Origin: Chara braunii
Taxonomy: Eukaryota; Streptophyta; Charophyceae; Charales; Characeae
Assembly: GCA_003427395.1 (NCBI GenBank)
Contig: BFEA01000096.1
Coordinates: 1,559,236 to 1,599,179 of the forward strand
DNA length: 39,944 nucleotides
Direction: 5' to 3'
Shown: piece after piece, positions 9,678-18,868 of the stretch
Position numbering within the stretch: position 1 is the first letter of the stretch
Layout: each line of letters starts with the position of its first letter
Notes under the pieces: generated by a model
Seen by the model: the letters and a program-made list of their open reading frames with translations, nothing else
Database searches by the model: none
Told to the model about the DNA's origin: nothing
Program-made: the position numbers and the translations under genes

Positions 9678-10166
9678 GTAACCACTCAGGTTATCTCTTG
9701 CATCCAAGATATACCTGTATCCATTTGTTGATACAGGCATGACTGCGAGATCGAGATGGACTAGATGCCCCGACCCCAACACCCAAGTAGGTCTAAGAGG
9801 TTCAAAGACATGCGCAAAGCTCCTTTCTTGGCAAATCAGGCATGTTTGACAGTAAATGGCCACCATACCCTCCATGCCTGGCCAAAAGTAAAGCGGTGCG
9901 ATTTTTGCAAGGGTCCCTTTCGATGACCGATGCCCACCGGCTAGTCCGTCATGCATGGCTTGTATTATGTCCAACTGCCTAGACCTTCCGCAGACAAATC
10001 GCCTAGGTGTCATTCCTTCTTCCTTCTTGAACAGGTGGTCGTTCCTCAGGACATACTTTTCAGCTTCCTCCCTTGCCTTGGGACTGACTTCCAAAGGCTG
10101 CTTGTTCCCTATAAGTAACAGGCCGATCCCTCGAAAGATGACGTCATACATTTGTATGAGGAAAAA
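9671..10166 (-). pseudogene. Integrase zinc-binding domain and first catalytic Asp, Ty3/gypsy
   Basis: HDGLAGGH followed about 31 residues later by CQTCLIC gives the HHCC zinc-binding pattern of retroviral-type integrases. VHLDLAVMP then provides the first Asp of the D,D-35-E triad. The frame follows the RNase H frame in phase after a TAA at 10167-10169. It runs into the inserted element just after a GYVE motif; beyond 9671 the translation is insert sequence. Catalysis by this copy is impossible as it stands. Confidence 0.9.
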
Positions 10167-11201
10167 TTATTGTCTTTCCTGGTTCGTATCTCGCTTTTCT
10201 TGAGCCTGACTTACTAGATACTGCAGTTCCTTTCTTGTCCACGACTCCACAAGGCACATCACGACGTCCCGACCTCCTTCAACGGCCATCGTCATCAAAT
10301 CCTCTTTCGGCCCCACTATTGCCCCCCACGAATCCTTCTCATATTTGCGTCTAATCGTGGTGACTGGTTCTTCCCCGAGTTCCGCAACTACTGCAGGCGT
10401 CCCTCTTTCTAAAGTTTGGATTTGTAATTGCCCTGGCGTGCAGGCCGGACTCATCATCTTGTTATCCACAGCGAGGGTTCCTCCCTCATATTCCAAAAAG
10501 GCGTCGATTGGTTTCACATCCTCTATGTCATCCGGTGTGATGCAGACCTGACTTAATCCATCAGCTTTGTTTTGGAGCCCCGAGATTCGCTCGATTTTGT
10601 AATCGAACTGCAAGGTAAAGCCTATCCATCTCCCAACGGTCGGGTCTATAGGCTTGTAGTTCTTCAATGCCCCTACGAAGTTGGTCGGATCGATTCTTAG
10701 GATAAACCGTCTTTCGAATAGGTATGCCTGAAAGGTCTTAAGGCAATGTAGGATGGCTAAGACCTCCTTTTTGAACTGGGAGTATCGTCGTTCCGCAGAA
10801 TTCAAGGTCCTGCTTTCGAATCTAATAGGCCTCTCTCTACCCTCCTCGCTCCTTTGTATCAGAACACCTCCTATCGGCAAGGGTCCTCCATCGGTTTCCA
10901 GAATAAAGGGTCGTCCTACCTCATCGTTGAAGCAGTGCGCTGCTAAGGTGACTTGATCGGAAGTCAAAACGTCTTTGAGGGTCTGAACCACTGCTTCCCT
11001 ATCCTCGGTCCACTTCATGGTCCCTCCTTCCCTAATCATCGCACGGATGGGCTCAACTATTTTGACAAAACCTTTGATAAAGATCCTCCAGAGTCCAACC
11101 ACCCCTAGGAAGGCTTGTACTTCTGTCGTGGTGAACAGGGGTATTGGCCATTGAGAGATCTTGTCAGTTTTTGTCGAGTCAGGCTTCCTCCCATAGGCCC
11201 C
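10167..11201 (-). pseudogene. RT thumb and RNase H domain, Ty3/gypsy
   Basis: FLGVVGLWRIFIKGF is the connection after the RT thumb. FILETDGGPLPIGGVLIQ is the RNase H start, where the usual TDAS has become TDGG. FESRTLNSAERRYSQFKKEVLAILHCL carries the conserved Glu, and LQNKADGLSQV is the usual RNase H end, where ADALSR is more common. An extension of about 130 residues leads to the integrase. It is in phase with the RT upstream and ends at TAA 10167-10169. The weakened RNase H motif plus stops indicate a dead copy. Confidence 0.88.
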
Positions 11202-12172
11202 TCAGCGAAACCCTAGTATGGTCACTTCTGGGACCGCTAGGATGCTCTTTGGCCCGCTTGCGGTGATATTATATACTAGGAACCGCTAGAGTAGGTCCTT
11301 GATATCCTGTAGGTGATCCCAGACGAACTTCCGAAACCCCGGCTGGACCTCCGTCTCGTCTTTATTCTGCGCGCTTTTTATAGGATTGTCATCTATATAC
11401 GACAAGCATTTTTTCAGGAACATGTCCCCAGCTACCGCAACCATCCTCCTTTGTGCCTCTGCCACAACGTTCGTAAAGCCCATAGGGGTCACCTGCATCT
11501 GTAGTTTCCCTACAGGGGTATGCATGGCGGTGTACGGTCTATCCCTGGCATCAAGCGGCCGTTGGTCATATCCTGAATATAAGTCTATCAAGGAGTAAAT
11601 GCTCCGGCTAGCGTGAGATTCTGCCAGCAGGTCGGCTTGTGGAAGCGATCCCGCATCCCGGATTGTCACCGCATTCATCTTCTGCAAATCGTGGATCCAC
11701 CTGAGCGTCTTCTTAGGCTTTCGAAAAACGAACCATTTGTTTGCGTAGGGGGACATGGTGGGTTCGGCCACGAATGAATCTATCTTGGCTCTGAGCAGTT
11801 CGGTGACCTCCGCTGCTATTCCGAACTCGTAGCCAGACCCTTTGTCGTTCCAACACTCATGTTCCACTGTGTGGATCCTAACGGGGGAAATTAGCTTTGT
11901 ATCCAGTCGGCCCTTCTGATGGTCATTGAAAGCAAATGCTAGGTGAAACTCCTGGCACGCTTTCCTTATCAGTTGGGTTTCTTCCATCGTTAGGAACCCA
12001 TCTATCCCTATTTTCATGGTGTCTGCTATCTCATCGGGTATCGGATGCCCTTCCGTTACTCGCCCCTCCCTTATTATCCGCAAAATTTCCTCCTCCTTCT
12101 CCATGGCCTCCTCCTTTGACGTCTCCAGTAGGATCGAAATTGGCTTAGCTTTCTTCCCTACCGGCTTGTACT
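11202..12172 (-). pseudogene. Reverse transcriptase, Ty3/gypsy
   Basis: Palm and finger motifs in order: RWIHDLQKMNAVTIRDAGSLP, then SIYSLIDLYSGYDQ (first catalytic Asp), a TPMGFTN segment, and SYIDDNP, which is the YxDD active site. The 272-codon frame from Met 12104 continues upstream without a stop into a lysine-rich linker, so 12104 is probably not a true start. Downstream, TAG at 11286-11288 and TGA at 11202-11204 break the thumb. Both are one C-to-T step from CAG and CGA. The motifs closely parallel those of the RT at 25812-26672. Confidence 0.92.
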
Positions 12173-12357
12173 TCCGAACACTTTCTTCTTCTCGGATCGT
12201 TCTTTTAAAAAATGAACAGTCGGAATCGACTTTGCTATCGCCGCGACGCGGGGTTGAATACTTACCATCTTCCCGTTCAGACAGTAGCCCTTTCGGACCT
12301 CATCCTCGAATTTGGCAAGCGCTGCCGGGTCCACCCCTACCTTGTGGTACCTCATCT
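12158..12357 (-). pseudogene. Pre-RT linker fragment of the same pol
   Basis: A 65-codon frame of unrecognised function ending KKKVFGSTSR, one frame away from the RT. The bases read in the RT frame across the junction give a lysine-rich stretch homologous to the one before the RT of the giant element (near 25780). A small indel has therefore separated the two. Recognisable coding ends upstream at about 12357. Confidence 0.6.
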
Positions 12358-13346
12358 GTTATATTACTCATAAGAGTCACTCGAGTTTTTTTTCCTTTTA
12401 GATGCCTACAGTAACTGCTATCATCTTGTTCTTTCTAAGTAGGAAGGTTGGTGCAAGGTACATAGTTTAATTAGGGAGACAATGAGTAATTTTAGAACAA
12501 GTTAGTCGTATGGTGTACGGCCCGATTGTCGTGTTCCCTCTGGGACGAGAGTTGAGGACAGATCGTGACATGACAAGGAACCCTTCTCAAACCTTTTCAT
12601 TTATCACCTCGACTTATCAGCAAGTTTTCGAACCAAGCTTCGTCCGAGCCCAGCGGTTGGGCTAGGTTGACCTGCACAAAATATTTGGGTACTAGGACAG
12701 TGAGTTAAAGACTCATTTCGACCATGAGACAAGATGGATGTATCTGCGATTTATTTTGTACTTTGATGCTCGCACAGGTCGATTCAACAAAATTGAGTTC
12801 GTCGAGTGAGTTCGAGCTGATCACTTCAAAATTTCAAGTAGAGAAATATTTGAAGGAGCCAATTATTGGAAGTGGCTGGGATACTTGCAACGACACCTTG
12901 GAGCCTAGAAATAATTTAATTGTCTTAAAACATAAAAGCAACTCATAGTATTTGATCGAGTAAGAACCCTTTTAACAAAAGTTGCCCGAATTTTACAAAT
13001 GACGTGCGAGTCGGTGATAATGATTTTCTTTCACACACGTAAGGAGGCAAGGGAATGGATGCCAAGCTCTGGAAACAACGGGATCGCCTTGATGCAGTTA
13101 GAATGGTCAATATATAATCCGTCTACCGTTTTTCCCGCAAGGGACAAACGACTATTCTCGTGAGGAAACTTGAGGCACCCTTCAAGAAGTTACCTAATCT
13201 GTACTGCCCACAAACGGGATATTATTCGGCATGAATTTTTTCCCAACGAGACTTTGAACGTGCATAATTGATGGTTCGACACAGTAAAGGGTCAGATAGA
13301 TATGCCAAAAACATTCCGGAAGTGAAATGATTTTTTTTTTGTTATT
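12358..13346. other. No recognisable gene; one 74-codon ATG frame
   Basis: AT-richer sequence. The only ATG-led frame of note is 12724-12948 on the plus strand (74 codons). It shows no known motif and could be chance or an exon fragment. No retrotransposon motifs continue past 12357. Confidence 0.5.
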
Positions 13347-13865
13347 ATGTTGCATTACAACGAGCAACATGGACCTTTCGATTATGTTCACTATTATCGT
13401 CGAACGCCAGATGGCAGATTTATGCGCTTCAGACGAGTTGTTTTCTTTGTGGAAGAGTTCGAGCGCGAGGAGCATCGAGTGTTTAGGCTGATTATTTCTT
13501 AATGTGGTTCTCCTTGTGAACAGATGGATGGCGGACGGCGAGATCTTACCATGGCCAGATATCTTCTCGTTCTCGACACACATGATGATAGCTTAATCAG
13601 AGGAGCAGAGCGACTTTTGATGGTACGAGACGATATGCCTACTCGGTGGATCGGCTTCATCGGAATGTTTCGAAACGGCGAGGGATTTTTCCCTAACACT
13701 CGTGTAGATACCCGTGCCAACACGACTTGGACTTCTAGGGAGTTTTATGGATTTACCCTTTACTTCCACCACATGAGCAACCTCCAATATCTATCTCGAG
13801 TCATTAAGATTACCTCATCCGGCAGACGTTTTGGTGTCGTCGAGATCCTGGATACAAAGACTTAA
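13347..13865 (+). pseudogene. Unknown 172-codon frame broken by one stop
   Basis: ATG at 13347 opens 51 codons that end in TAA at 13500-13502. The same frame then runs on through ATG 13524 to TAA at 13863-13865. The two halves have similar, coding-like composition rich in Arg, Phe and charged residues, for example FRRVVFFVEEFE in the first and REFYGFTLYFHH in the second. I recognise no family. The simplest reading is one protein of about 170 residues with a nonsense mutation. Alternatives are two small genes or an intron boundary, since TTGTGAACAG just before 13524 is acceptor-like. It lies just outside the left LTR of the giant element. Confidence 0.5.
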
Positions 13866-14008
13866 CACTTATTTGGGTTGAGTCGACCTCTCAGCGTCAT
13901 AATATGAAAACTAACCTCACGGATGACCTCCCTATATGACACTCTTGTTGTTAAAGTTATGCGAGGTGGACACCTCTCGATCATGGTATTCGACGATGAC
14001 GAGTTGAC
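13866..14008. other. Flank of the giant element, nothing recognised
   Basis: Short intergenic stretch between the unknown frame and the target site duplication. It shares no sequence with the DNA immediately before the right LTR, which fixes the LTR start. Confidence 0.6.
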
Positions 14009-14012
14009 GCGT
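14009..14012. repeat. Target site duplication, left (GCGT)
   Basis: GCGT precedes the TGTCG start of the left LTR, and GCGT follows the CGACA end of the right LTR at 38820-38823. Four bases are shared; a fifth does not match. Ty3/gypsy duplications are usually 5 bp and sometimes 4. Confidence 0.7.
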
Positions 14013-14158
14013 TGTCGGAGAGCGGTGCGCCGCGTTAACGTATAGTTGACTCGTGGTGGTCAGCATCCACACTATAGAGTTGCTTGTGGTCGCGATCCGC
14101 AGATTGTTGACTTGCTGGTTTAGTCCCTTGGGTCGAGTCAGTGGGCAAGACGGCACGA

Positions 14159-14204
14159 CGGTTCAGCCCCATGGAGATCGAATCACGACTTTTGGGCTGA
14201 ACCG
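14159..14204. repeat. 11-bp inverted repeat in U3
   Basis: CGGTTCAGCCC (14159-14169) and GGGCTGAACCG (14194-14204) are exact reverse complements separated by 24 bases. The right LTR keeps nine of the eleven pairs. It could be a protein-binding dyad; no factor is proposed. Confidence 0.7.
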
Positions 14205-14449
14205 CCGCGTCTACAAGGGCCAGATTAGTAAGGCCCCGTCCGAATGGCACTGAAAACGGACCAAGGCTTAGTGAGAATTGACCATTTGGGACCGGACTTA
14301 CCGCGTCGGGAAGAGTACGGCCCGAAATGGCCAAGGGGAATACGGGGTTGGGCCCTTATTATGATTAAGTGGGGTGTTCTGTTTCCAAAGCAAGGCCGAC
14401 CTTTAGTACTCCAAAGTTGGGCCAGTTCAAGCCCGACACTAATTTAGTA

Positions 14450-14902
14450 CTGGTCCGTGCTATTTTTAGCATAGGCCACGCTATTTTTAGCGCAGGCCAA
14501 GGTTATTTTTAGCGCAGGCCGGAGTTATTTTTAGCGCAGGCTCGTGCTAAATATAGCGCAGGCCCACGCTATTTTTATCCCAAGCTCTGCGCTAATTTAA
14601 GCGCTGTCCCGCGCTAATTTTAGCACAGGCCCGCGCTATATTTAGCGCAGGCCCGTATTATTTTTAAACACGGGACTAACTATTCGTGTCCCAAAGTCGG
14701 GACTGTCCCAAGTCCCGTGTTATTTTTAGCGCAGTCCCGTGCTAATTTTAGCGCAGGCTCGCGCTATATTTAGCACAGGCCCGTGCTATTTTTAACACGG
14801 GACTGACTGTTTGTGTCCCAAAGTCGGGACTGTCCCAGTCCCGCGCTAATTTTAGTGCAGGCCTGTGCTAATTTTAGGACAAGCCTGTGCTATTCTTAGC
14901 CC
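14450..14902. repeat. 22-bp palindromic tandem array upstream of TATA (left LTR)
   Basis: About 18 units of the form GCTATTTTTAGCGCAGGCCC. Spacing is 21-23 bp with a few interruptions by a CACGGGACTGACTG block. The GCTA..TAGC halves are inverted (GCTATTTTTAGC, GCTAATTTTAGC, GCTAAATATAGC), so each unit is a small imperfect palindrome. Its position just before the TATA box suggests an enhancer array in U3; that role is inferred. Confidence 0.8.
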
Positions 14903-14930
14903 AAGGGCCGCTGCACTTCGCCCGACCACC

Positions 14931-14958
14931 CGGCCTCTCTACTATAAAAGAGAGGCCG
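14931..14958 (+). promoter_or_regulatory. LTR promoter: TATA box inside a perfect 10-bp inverted repeat (left)
   Basis: TATAAAA at 14943-14949 sits at the centre of CGGCCTCTCT (14931-14940) and AGAGAGGCCG (14949-14958). Transcription would start near 14975. The same box is conserved in the right LTR at 33160-33166. If correct, the U3 is about 0.95 kb and the rest of the LTR, about 5.8 kb, is transcribed R/U5. Confidence 0.65.
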
Positions 14959-14992
14959 TGCCACTTGAGAGGAGAGGCCCTCACCTGCGGGA

Positions 14993-15391
14993 ATGCGGAG
15001 ACGATGGCAAGACGGCAAGGAAGAGGGACTGGAGCTGCTGCGCTGGAGCAGTCAGGAGAAGGAGCGAGGCCAAGGCAGACAAGAAGCAGGTAAACGGGCG
15101 GGGTTGTTCGGAAAGTACGGCGGCCCCCTCTATGTCCTTCTGCCCCCGTTCTCCCTCTGCTCCCTCGGCTCACCTTCTCCCTCTCCCTCTTCCGCTCGCT
15201 CCGGTTCAGCTAGTCGCCTGCTGTGCAATCGCCCATGCTCACTGTACTTGAGGGTCGATAACACTGTGAGCCCACGACGCTGGGCGTCCATATTCACTGT
15301 ATTTGAAGATTTATCCAGAACTCCGCACCCATGCACATTGTACTTGAGGGCTGACAGTGAGCCATCGTGCCGACAGGCACTTAATCCATGA
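14993..15391 (+). CDS. First ATG frame after the LTR TATA box (132 codons)
   Basis: ATG at 14993 is about 45 bases past the TATA box, so it would be the first start codon on the transcript. The frame is Arg/Glu-rich at first and then runs into repeat sequence. A CAGGTAAAC donor-like sequence at 15087-15095 suggests that only the first 30 codons may be exon. In the right LTR the region is rearranged (an extra ~45 bp) and the donor-like site is changed, so the frame is not conserved. Low-confidence coding call. Confidence 0.2.
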   Translation: MRRRWQDGKEEGLELLRWSSQEKERGQGRQEAGKRAGLFGKYGGPLYVLLPPFSLCSLGSPSPSPSSARSGSASRLLCNRPCSLYLRVDNTVSPRRWASIFTVFEDLSRTPHPCTLYLRADSEPSCRQALNP

Positions 15392-15560
15392 GTCTCCTCT
15401 GATGACCACGAAGCAGCGTGCCGATAGGAACTTGATCTGTGAGCTTCCCTTTTGATGGTTTTGAACCAGCGTGCCAATAGGCACTTAATCTGTGATTTTC
15501 CCTTTGAGGATCGTGAATCAGCATGCCAACACGCACTTAATCCGGGAGCCTTATAATAAT
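15370..15560. repeat. 51-53-bp tandem array (left LTR)
   Basis: GCACTTAATC or a variant recurs at 15377, 15428, 15481 and 15533, together with CGTGCCRAYA and TGTGA words. It matches 33610-33810 in the right LTR. Confidence 0.8.
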
Positions 15561-15569
15561 GATTGAGTG

Positions 15570-16330
15570 TGACTGTCCACACTCAAACTCGGCTTCGAGT
15601 GAGTGTAACATTGCACACCCAGTCCGTAGGGACTACATTTCTGATTTAGTGTGACTGTGCACACTCAAACTCGGCTTCGAGTGAGTGTGACATTGCGCAC
15701 CCAGTCTGTAGGGACTGCATTTCTGATGTANNNNNNNNNNNNNNNNNNNNNNNNNNNNNNNNNNNNNNNNNNNNNNNNNNNNNNNNNNNNNNNNNNNNNN
15801 NNNNNNNNNNNNNNNNNNNNNNNNNNNNNNNNNNNNNNNNNNNNNNNNNNNNNNNNNNNNNNNNNNNNNNNNNNNNNNNNNNNNNNNNNNNNNNNNNNNN
15901 NNNNNNNNNNNNNNNNNNNNNNNNNNNNNNNNNNNNNNNNNNNNNNNNNNNNNNNNNNNNNNNNNNNNNNNNNNNNNNNNNNNNNNNNNNNNNNNTGCAC
16001 ACCCGGTCCGTAGGGACTCCATTTCTGATTTAGTGTGACTGTGCACACTCAAACTCGGCTTCGAGTGAGTGTGACATTGCGCACCCAGTCCGTAGGGACT
16101 GCATTTCTGATTTAGTGTGGCTGTGCACACTCAAACTCAGCTTCGAGTGAGTGTGACATTGCGCACCCAGTCCGTAGGGATTGCATTTCTGATTTAGTGT
16201 GAATGTGCACACTCAAACTCGGCTTCGAGTGAGTGTGACATTGCACACCCAGTCCGTAGGGACTACGTTAATGATTTAATGTGTCTATGCACACCCAAAC
16301 TCGGCTTTGAGCTAGTGTGACGTTGCACAT
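15570..16330. repeat. 82-bp tandem array (left LTR), interrupted by gap
   Basis: CTGATTTAG recurs at exact 82-bp steps (15641, 15723, then 16025, 16107, 16189). Each unit has GTGACTGTGCACACTCAAA, a CTCGGCTTCGAG dyad, and CAGTCC-GTAG-GGACTG, a perfect 6-bp stem with a 4-nt loop. The last units are diverged. Confidence 0.92.
15731..15995. other. Assembly gap (265 N)
   Basis: Unknown bases inside the 82-bp array. The right LTR has about 236 bp less than the left between the flanking unique words, so the gap size is not reliable. Frames spanning it are meaningless. Confidence 1.
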
Positions 16331-17299
16331 TCAGTCCGTAGGGGTTGCATTGAATCCATTGATGACCAAATGCGGTTGTGCGCACTCAAACTTGACTTCG
16401 AGTAATTGCTACACTGCGCCTTCAGTCTGTGGTAATACATTGATGATCTGGAATAGGTGCGGTTGTGCGCACTCACGCTCGACTTTGAGTATAAGCGACA
16501 CTATGCACTGGACCTGTGGAACTGCCTTGACGAACTTGAATCTGTGCGACGGCACACACTCAATCTACAAAATCGGCTTTCATGATTGAGGGCTAATTTT
16601 GAATTGAGTGCCCACGCATGCCTTGATTGAGGGCTGATTCTGAATTGTGTGCCCACGCACGCTATGATTGAGGGCTGATTCTGAATTGTGTGCCTACGTA
16701 CACCATGCTTGAGGGCTGATTCTGAATAGTGCGCTCATGCGCGTCATATCTGAGGACCGATTTTGAACTTGGGAGCAGTGCACTTACGTGCACGGTATCT
16801 GAAGATCAACTCTGAAACCTGCTTACCAGTAATCTTTGTCTTGATAATCATGAAATAGAGTGTCAGTGCACACCCTAACTGTGAACATTGCCGTGATAAT
16901 CGTGGAACTGCATTGCTATGATTACGAGTCAGTCCGCTAATTAGCACTCAATTTAGGGGGTTTTGCTTCGCCGGTCCTGAGCCAGCGCGTCAGCATACAC
17001 CCCCCCCCCCCGAGAAAATTGCAGACTTTGACAGTGTGTCAGTGCACCCTCCATTGAGAGACCCATCAATTTTGAGATTGTGCGTCGATGCACACTCCGC
17101 AGTTGATATTGTCGACTCTGAATCTGTAGTTTGTAGCGGACATTACCGATTTCGAGACTGTGCGCCGACACATAGTCCGTCGTTGACATTATCGATTTTG
17201 AGTCTGTATCTTGCAGCAGGCACCACCAATTTGGAAGTGAGTGCTCATGTGCACTTCGCAGTTGACCTTGCCGATTTCGAACTCGTGCGCTCGAGTTTT
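16331..17299. repeat. 41-bp and diverged ~40/80-bp repeats (left LTR)
   Basis: From 16582 to 16770, GATTGAGGGCTGATTCTGAA recurs every 41 bp. Positions 17040-17290 repeat TTGACATTATCGATTTTGAG-like words at 79-80 bp. Between them lie more diverged units with TGTGCRCACTC words. No gene is seen. Confidence 0.75.
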
Positions 17300-18460
17300 A
17301 TTTGAGCGCACCCCCATGCGCGCCCAAGCTTGATATTATTATCTAAGTGCGCGCCCAAGCTTGCCATTGCTGTTAAAGTGTGTGCCTATGCGCGTCCAAG
17401 CTTGGCTTTGCTGTTAGACTGCGCGCGCATGGGCGCCCACGCTAGATACTACCATTTGACTGCGCGCCCATGCGCGCTCGTGCTGGATATTGCTATTTGA
17501 GTGTGCGCCCATGCGCGCCCAAGTCTCGATCTGTTATCAAAATGCACGCCCATGTGCGCCCAGGCCGGATATTGCTATTTGAGTGCGCGCCCATGCCCGC
17601 CCAAGTCTGGAACTGTTATTAGAATGCGCGCCCATGCGCGCCCAGGCCGGATATTGCTATTTGAGTGCGCGCCCATGCGCGCCCGAACCCGGAATTGCTA
17701 TTAAAGTGTGCGTCTTTGCGCATCGAGGCCCGAGATTGCTATTTGGGCATACGCCCATGCGCGTCCATGATCAGTTTGGCTGTTTGAGTGCGCGCCCAGT
17801 CTCAGTTTGGCTGTTTGAGTGCGCGCCCTGTCTCAGTTTGGCTGTTTGAGTGGGCGCCTTATCTCAGTTTGGCTGTTTGAGTGCGCGCCCAGTCTCAGTT
17901 TGGCTGTTTGAATGTGCGCCCAGTCTCCGTTTGGCTGTTTGAGTACGCACCCAGCCTCAGTTCGGCTGTTCGAGTGCGCGCCCAGCCTTAGTTTGGCTGT
18001 TTGAGTACGCGCCCAGTCTCAGTTTGGCTATTTGAGTGCGCGCCCATGCGCGCCCAAGCTTGATAAGTGTTATTTAAGTGCGCGCCCGTGCGTGCCCAAG
18101 CTTGTCATCGCTGTGAGAGTGCACGCCCATGCGCACCTGAGCTTCGTTTTGCTATTTGAGTGCGCGTCTATGCGCGCCCACGATTGGCATTGTTGTTTTA
18201 GTGCGCGCCCATGTGTGCCCATGCCCAAAATTGCTTTTAGAGTGCCCGCCCATGCGCACCCAAACTCAGGAGTGCCATTGGAGTATGCGCTCACGTGCGC
18301 CTACGGTCACTATTGCTATTCGAGTGCGCGCCCATGCGTGCCTATGCCCGTCTTTGCCATTTGAGTGCTATGCCCATGTGTGCCCAAGCTTGGAACTACG
18401 ATTTGAGTGTGCGCCCATGCGCGCCCACGCTCGGTATCATTACATGAGTGCGCCCTGGCT
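17300..18460. repeat. 41-bp array with embedded 31-bp array (left LTR)
   Basis: CGCCCATGCGCGCCC recurs at 41-bp steps (17465, 17506, 17547, 17588 and on). From 17771 to about 18035 a derived 31-bp unit, TCAGTTTGGCTGTTTGAGTG plus CGCGCCCAG, recurs about eight times. The 41-bp type then resumes. Open frames through here (Ala-Arg-Pro-Cys repeats) are by-products of a repeat with few stops. Confidence 0.9.
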
Positions 18461-18868
18461 CGGGTAGGCTATGTGAGTATGCGCTCTGATGTTCTGATGA
18501 TTCTAGAACGCACGCCCCACCGATATGATGGTTGGGGACGTGCGCCTTGCTAGTGTGATTAGTCTTGAGGACGTGACTGGATGTCTCTGATGGTATGACT
18601 AGCCCCAACTCCACCTGATTTGATTTCTTCCCGATCAGTCTCTGCATGGACAATATTCATATCAGTCCCTGTGCGGATGGTAATTTTCCTGCACATATGA
18701 TAATAGCGTAGTCCAATTTGCACACAGAGTATTTTGCAACTGGCCTCTGTATAGATAACACCTTGATGATCAGTCCTTCACAGTAACGATACTGGCAGTC
18801 CCAGTCCTCATATTCTAGTCCACTCGTTACAGAGATACTCATATGACGTTGCTATGTTGAGCTGCTGA

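Larger units (their letters stand above)
7691..12357 (-). mobile_element. Truncated, decayed Ty3/gypsy retrotransposon (pol only)
   Basis: Reading from 12357 down to 7691 the order is pre-RT linker, reverse transcriptase, RNase H, integrase zinc-binding domain, integrase core and C-terminal region. That is the Ty3/gypsy order, with RNase H before integrase. RT to integrase is a single reading frame broken by stops at 11286-11288 (TAG), 11202-11204 (TGA) and 10167-10169 (TAA). A 1179-bp insertion at 8492-9670 also interrupts it. No gag, protease, PBS or LTR pair was found, so the copy looks 5'-truncated near 12360. Its RT and linker resemble those of the plus-strand giant element, so both belong to related lineages. 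Confidence 0.9.

Noticed and set aside
8674-9742. Long frames of His-Thr, Cys-Val or Asn-Gln-Ser-Ile repeats on both strands
   Set aside because: They are translations of di- and tetranucleotide repeats within the foldback-like element and occur in every frame.
13194-13583. 129-codon ATG frame on the minus strand
   Set aside because: It overlaps the plus-strand frame 13347-13865, whose composition looks more like protein. It includes a poly-Lys run from a T-homopolymer.
15633-16212. Minus-strand repeat frames with CTVTLNQKCSPYGLGAQCHTHS, also at 33825-34410
   Set aside because: Product of the 82-bp array. 82 is not divisible by three, so the frame shifts each unit, and some frames span the N gap.
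17501-18467. Frames with Cys-Ala-Pro-Met-Arg-Ala-His-Ala repeats, also at 35527-36472
   Set aside because: A stop-poor 41-bp repeat generates them. The unit length is not a multiple of three and several frames are open at once.
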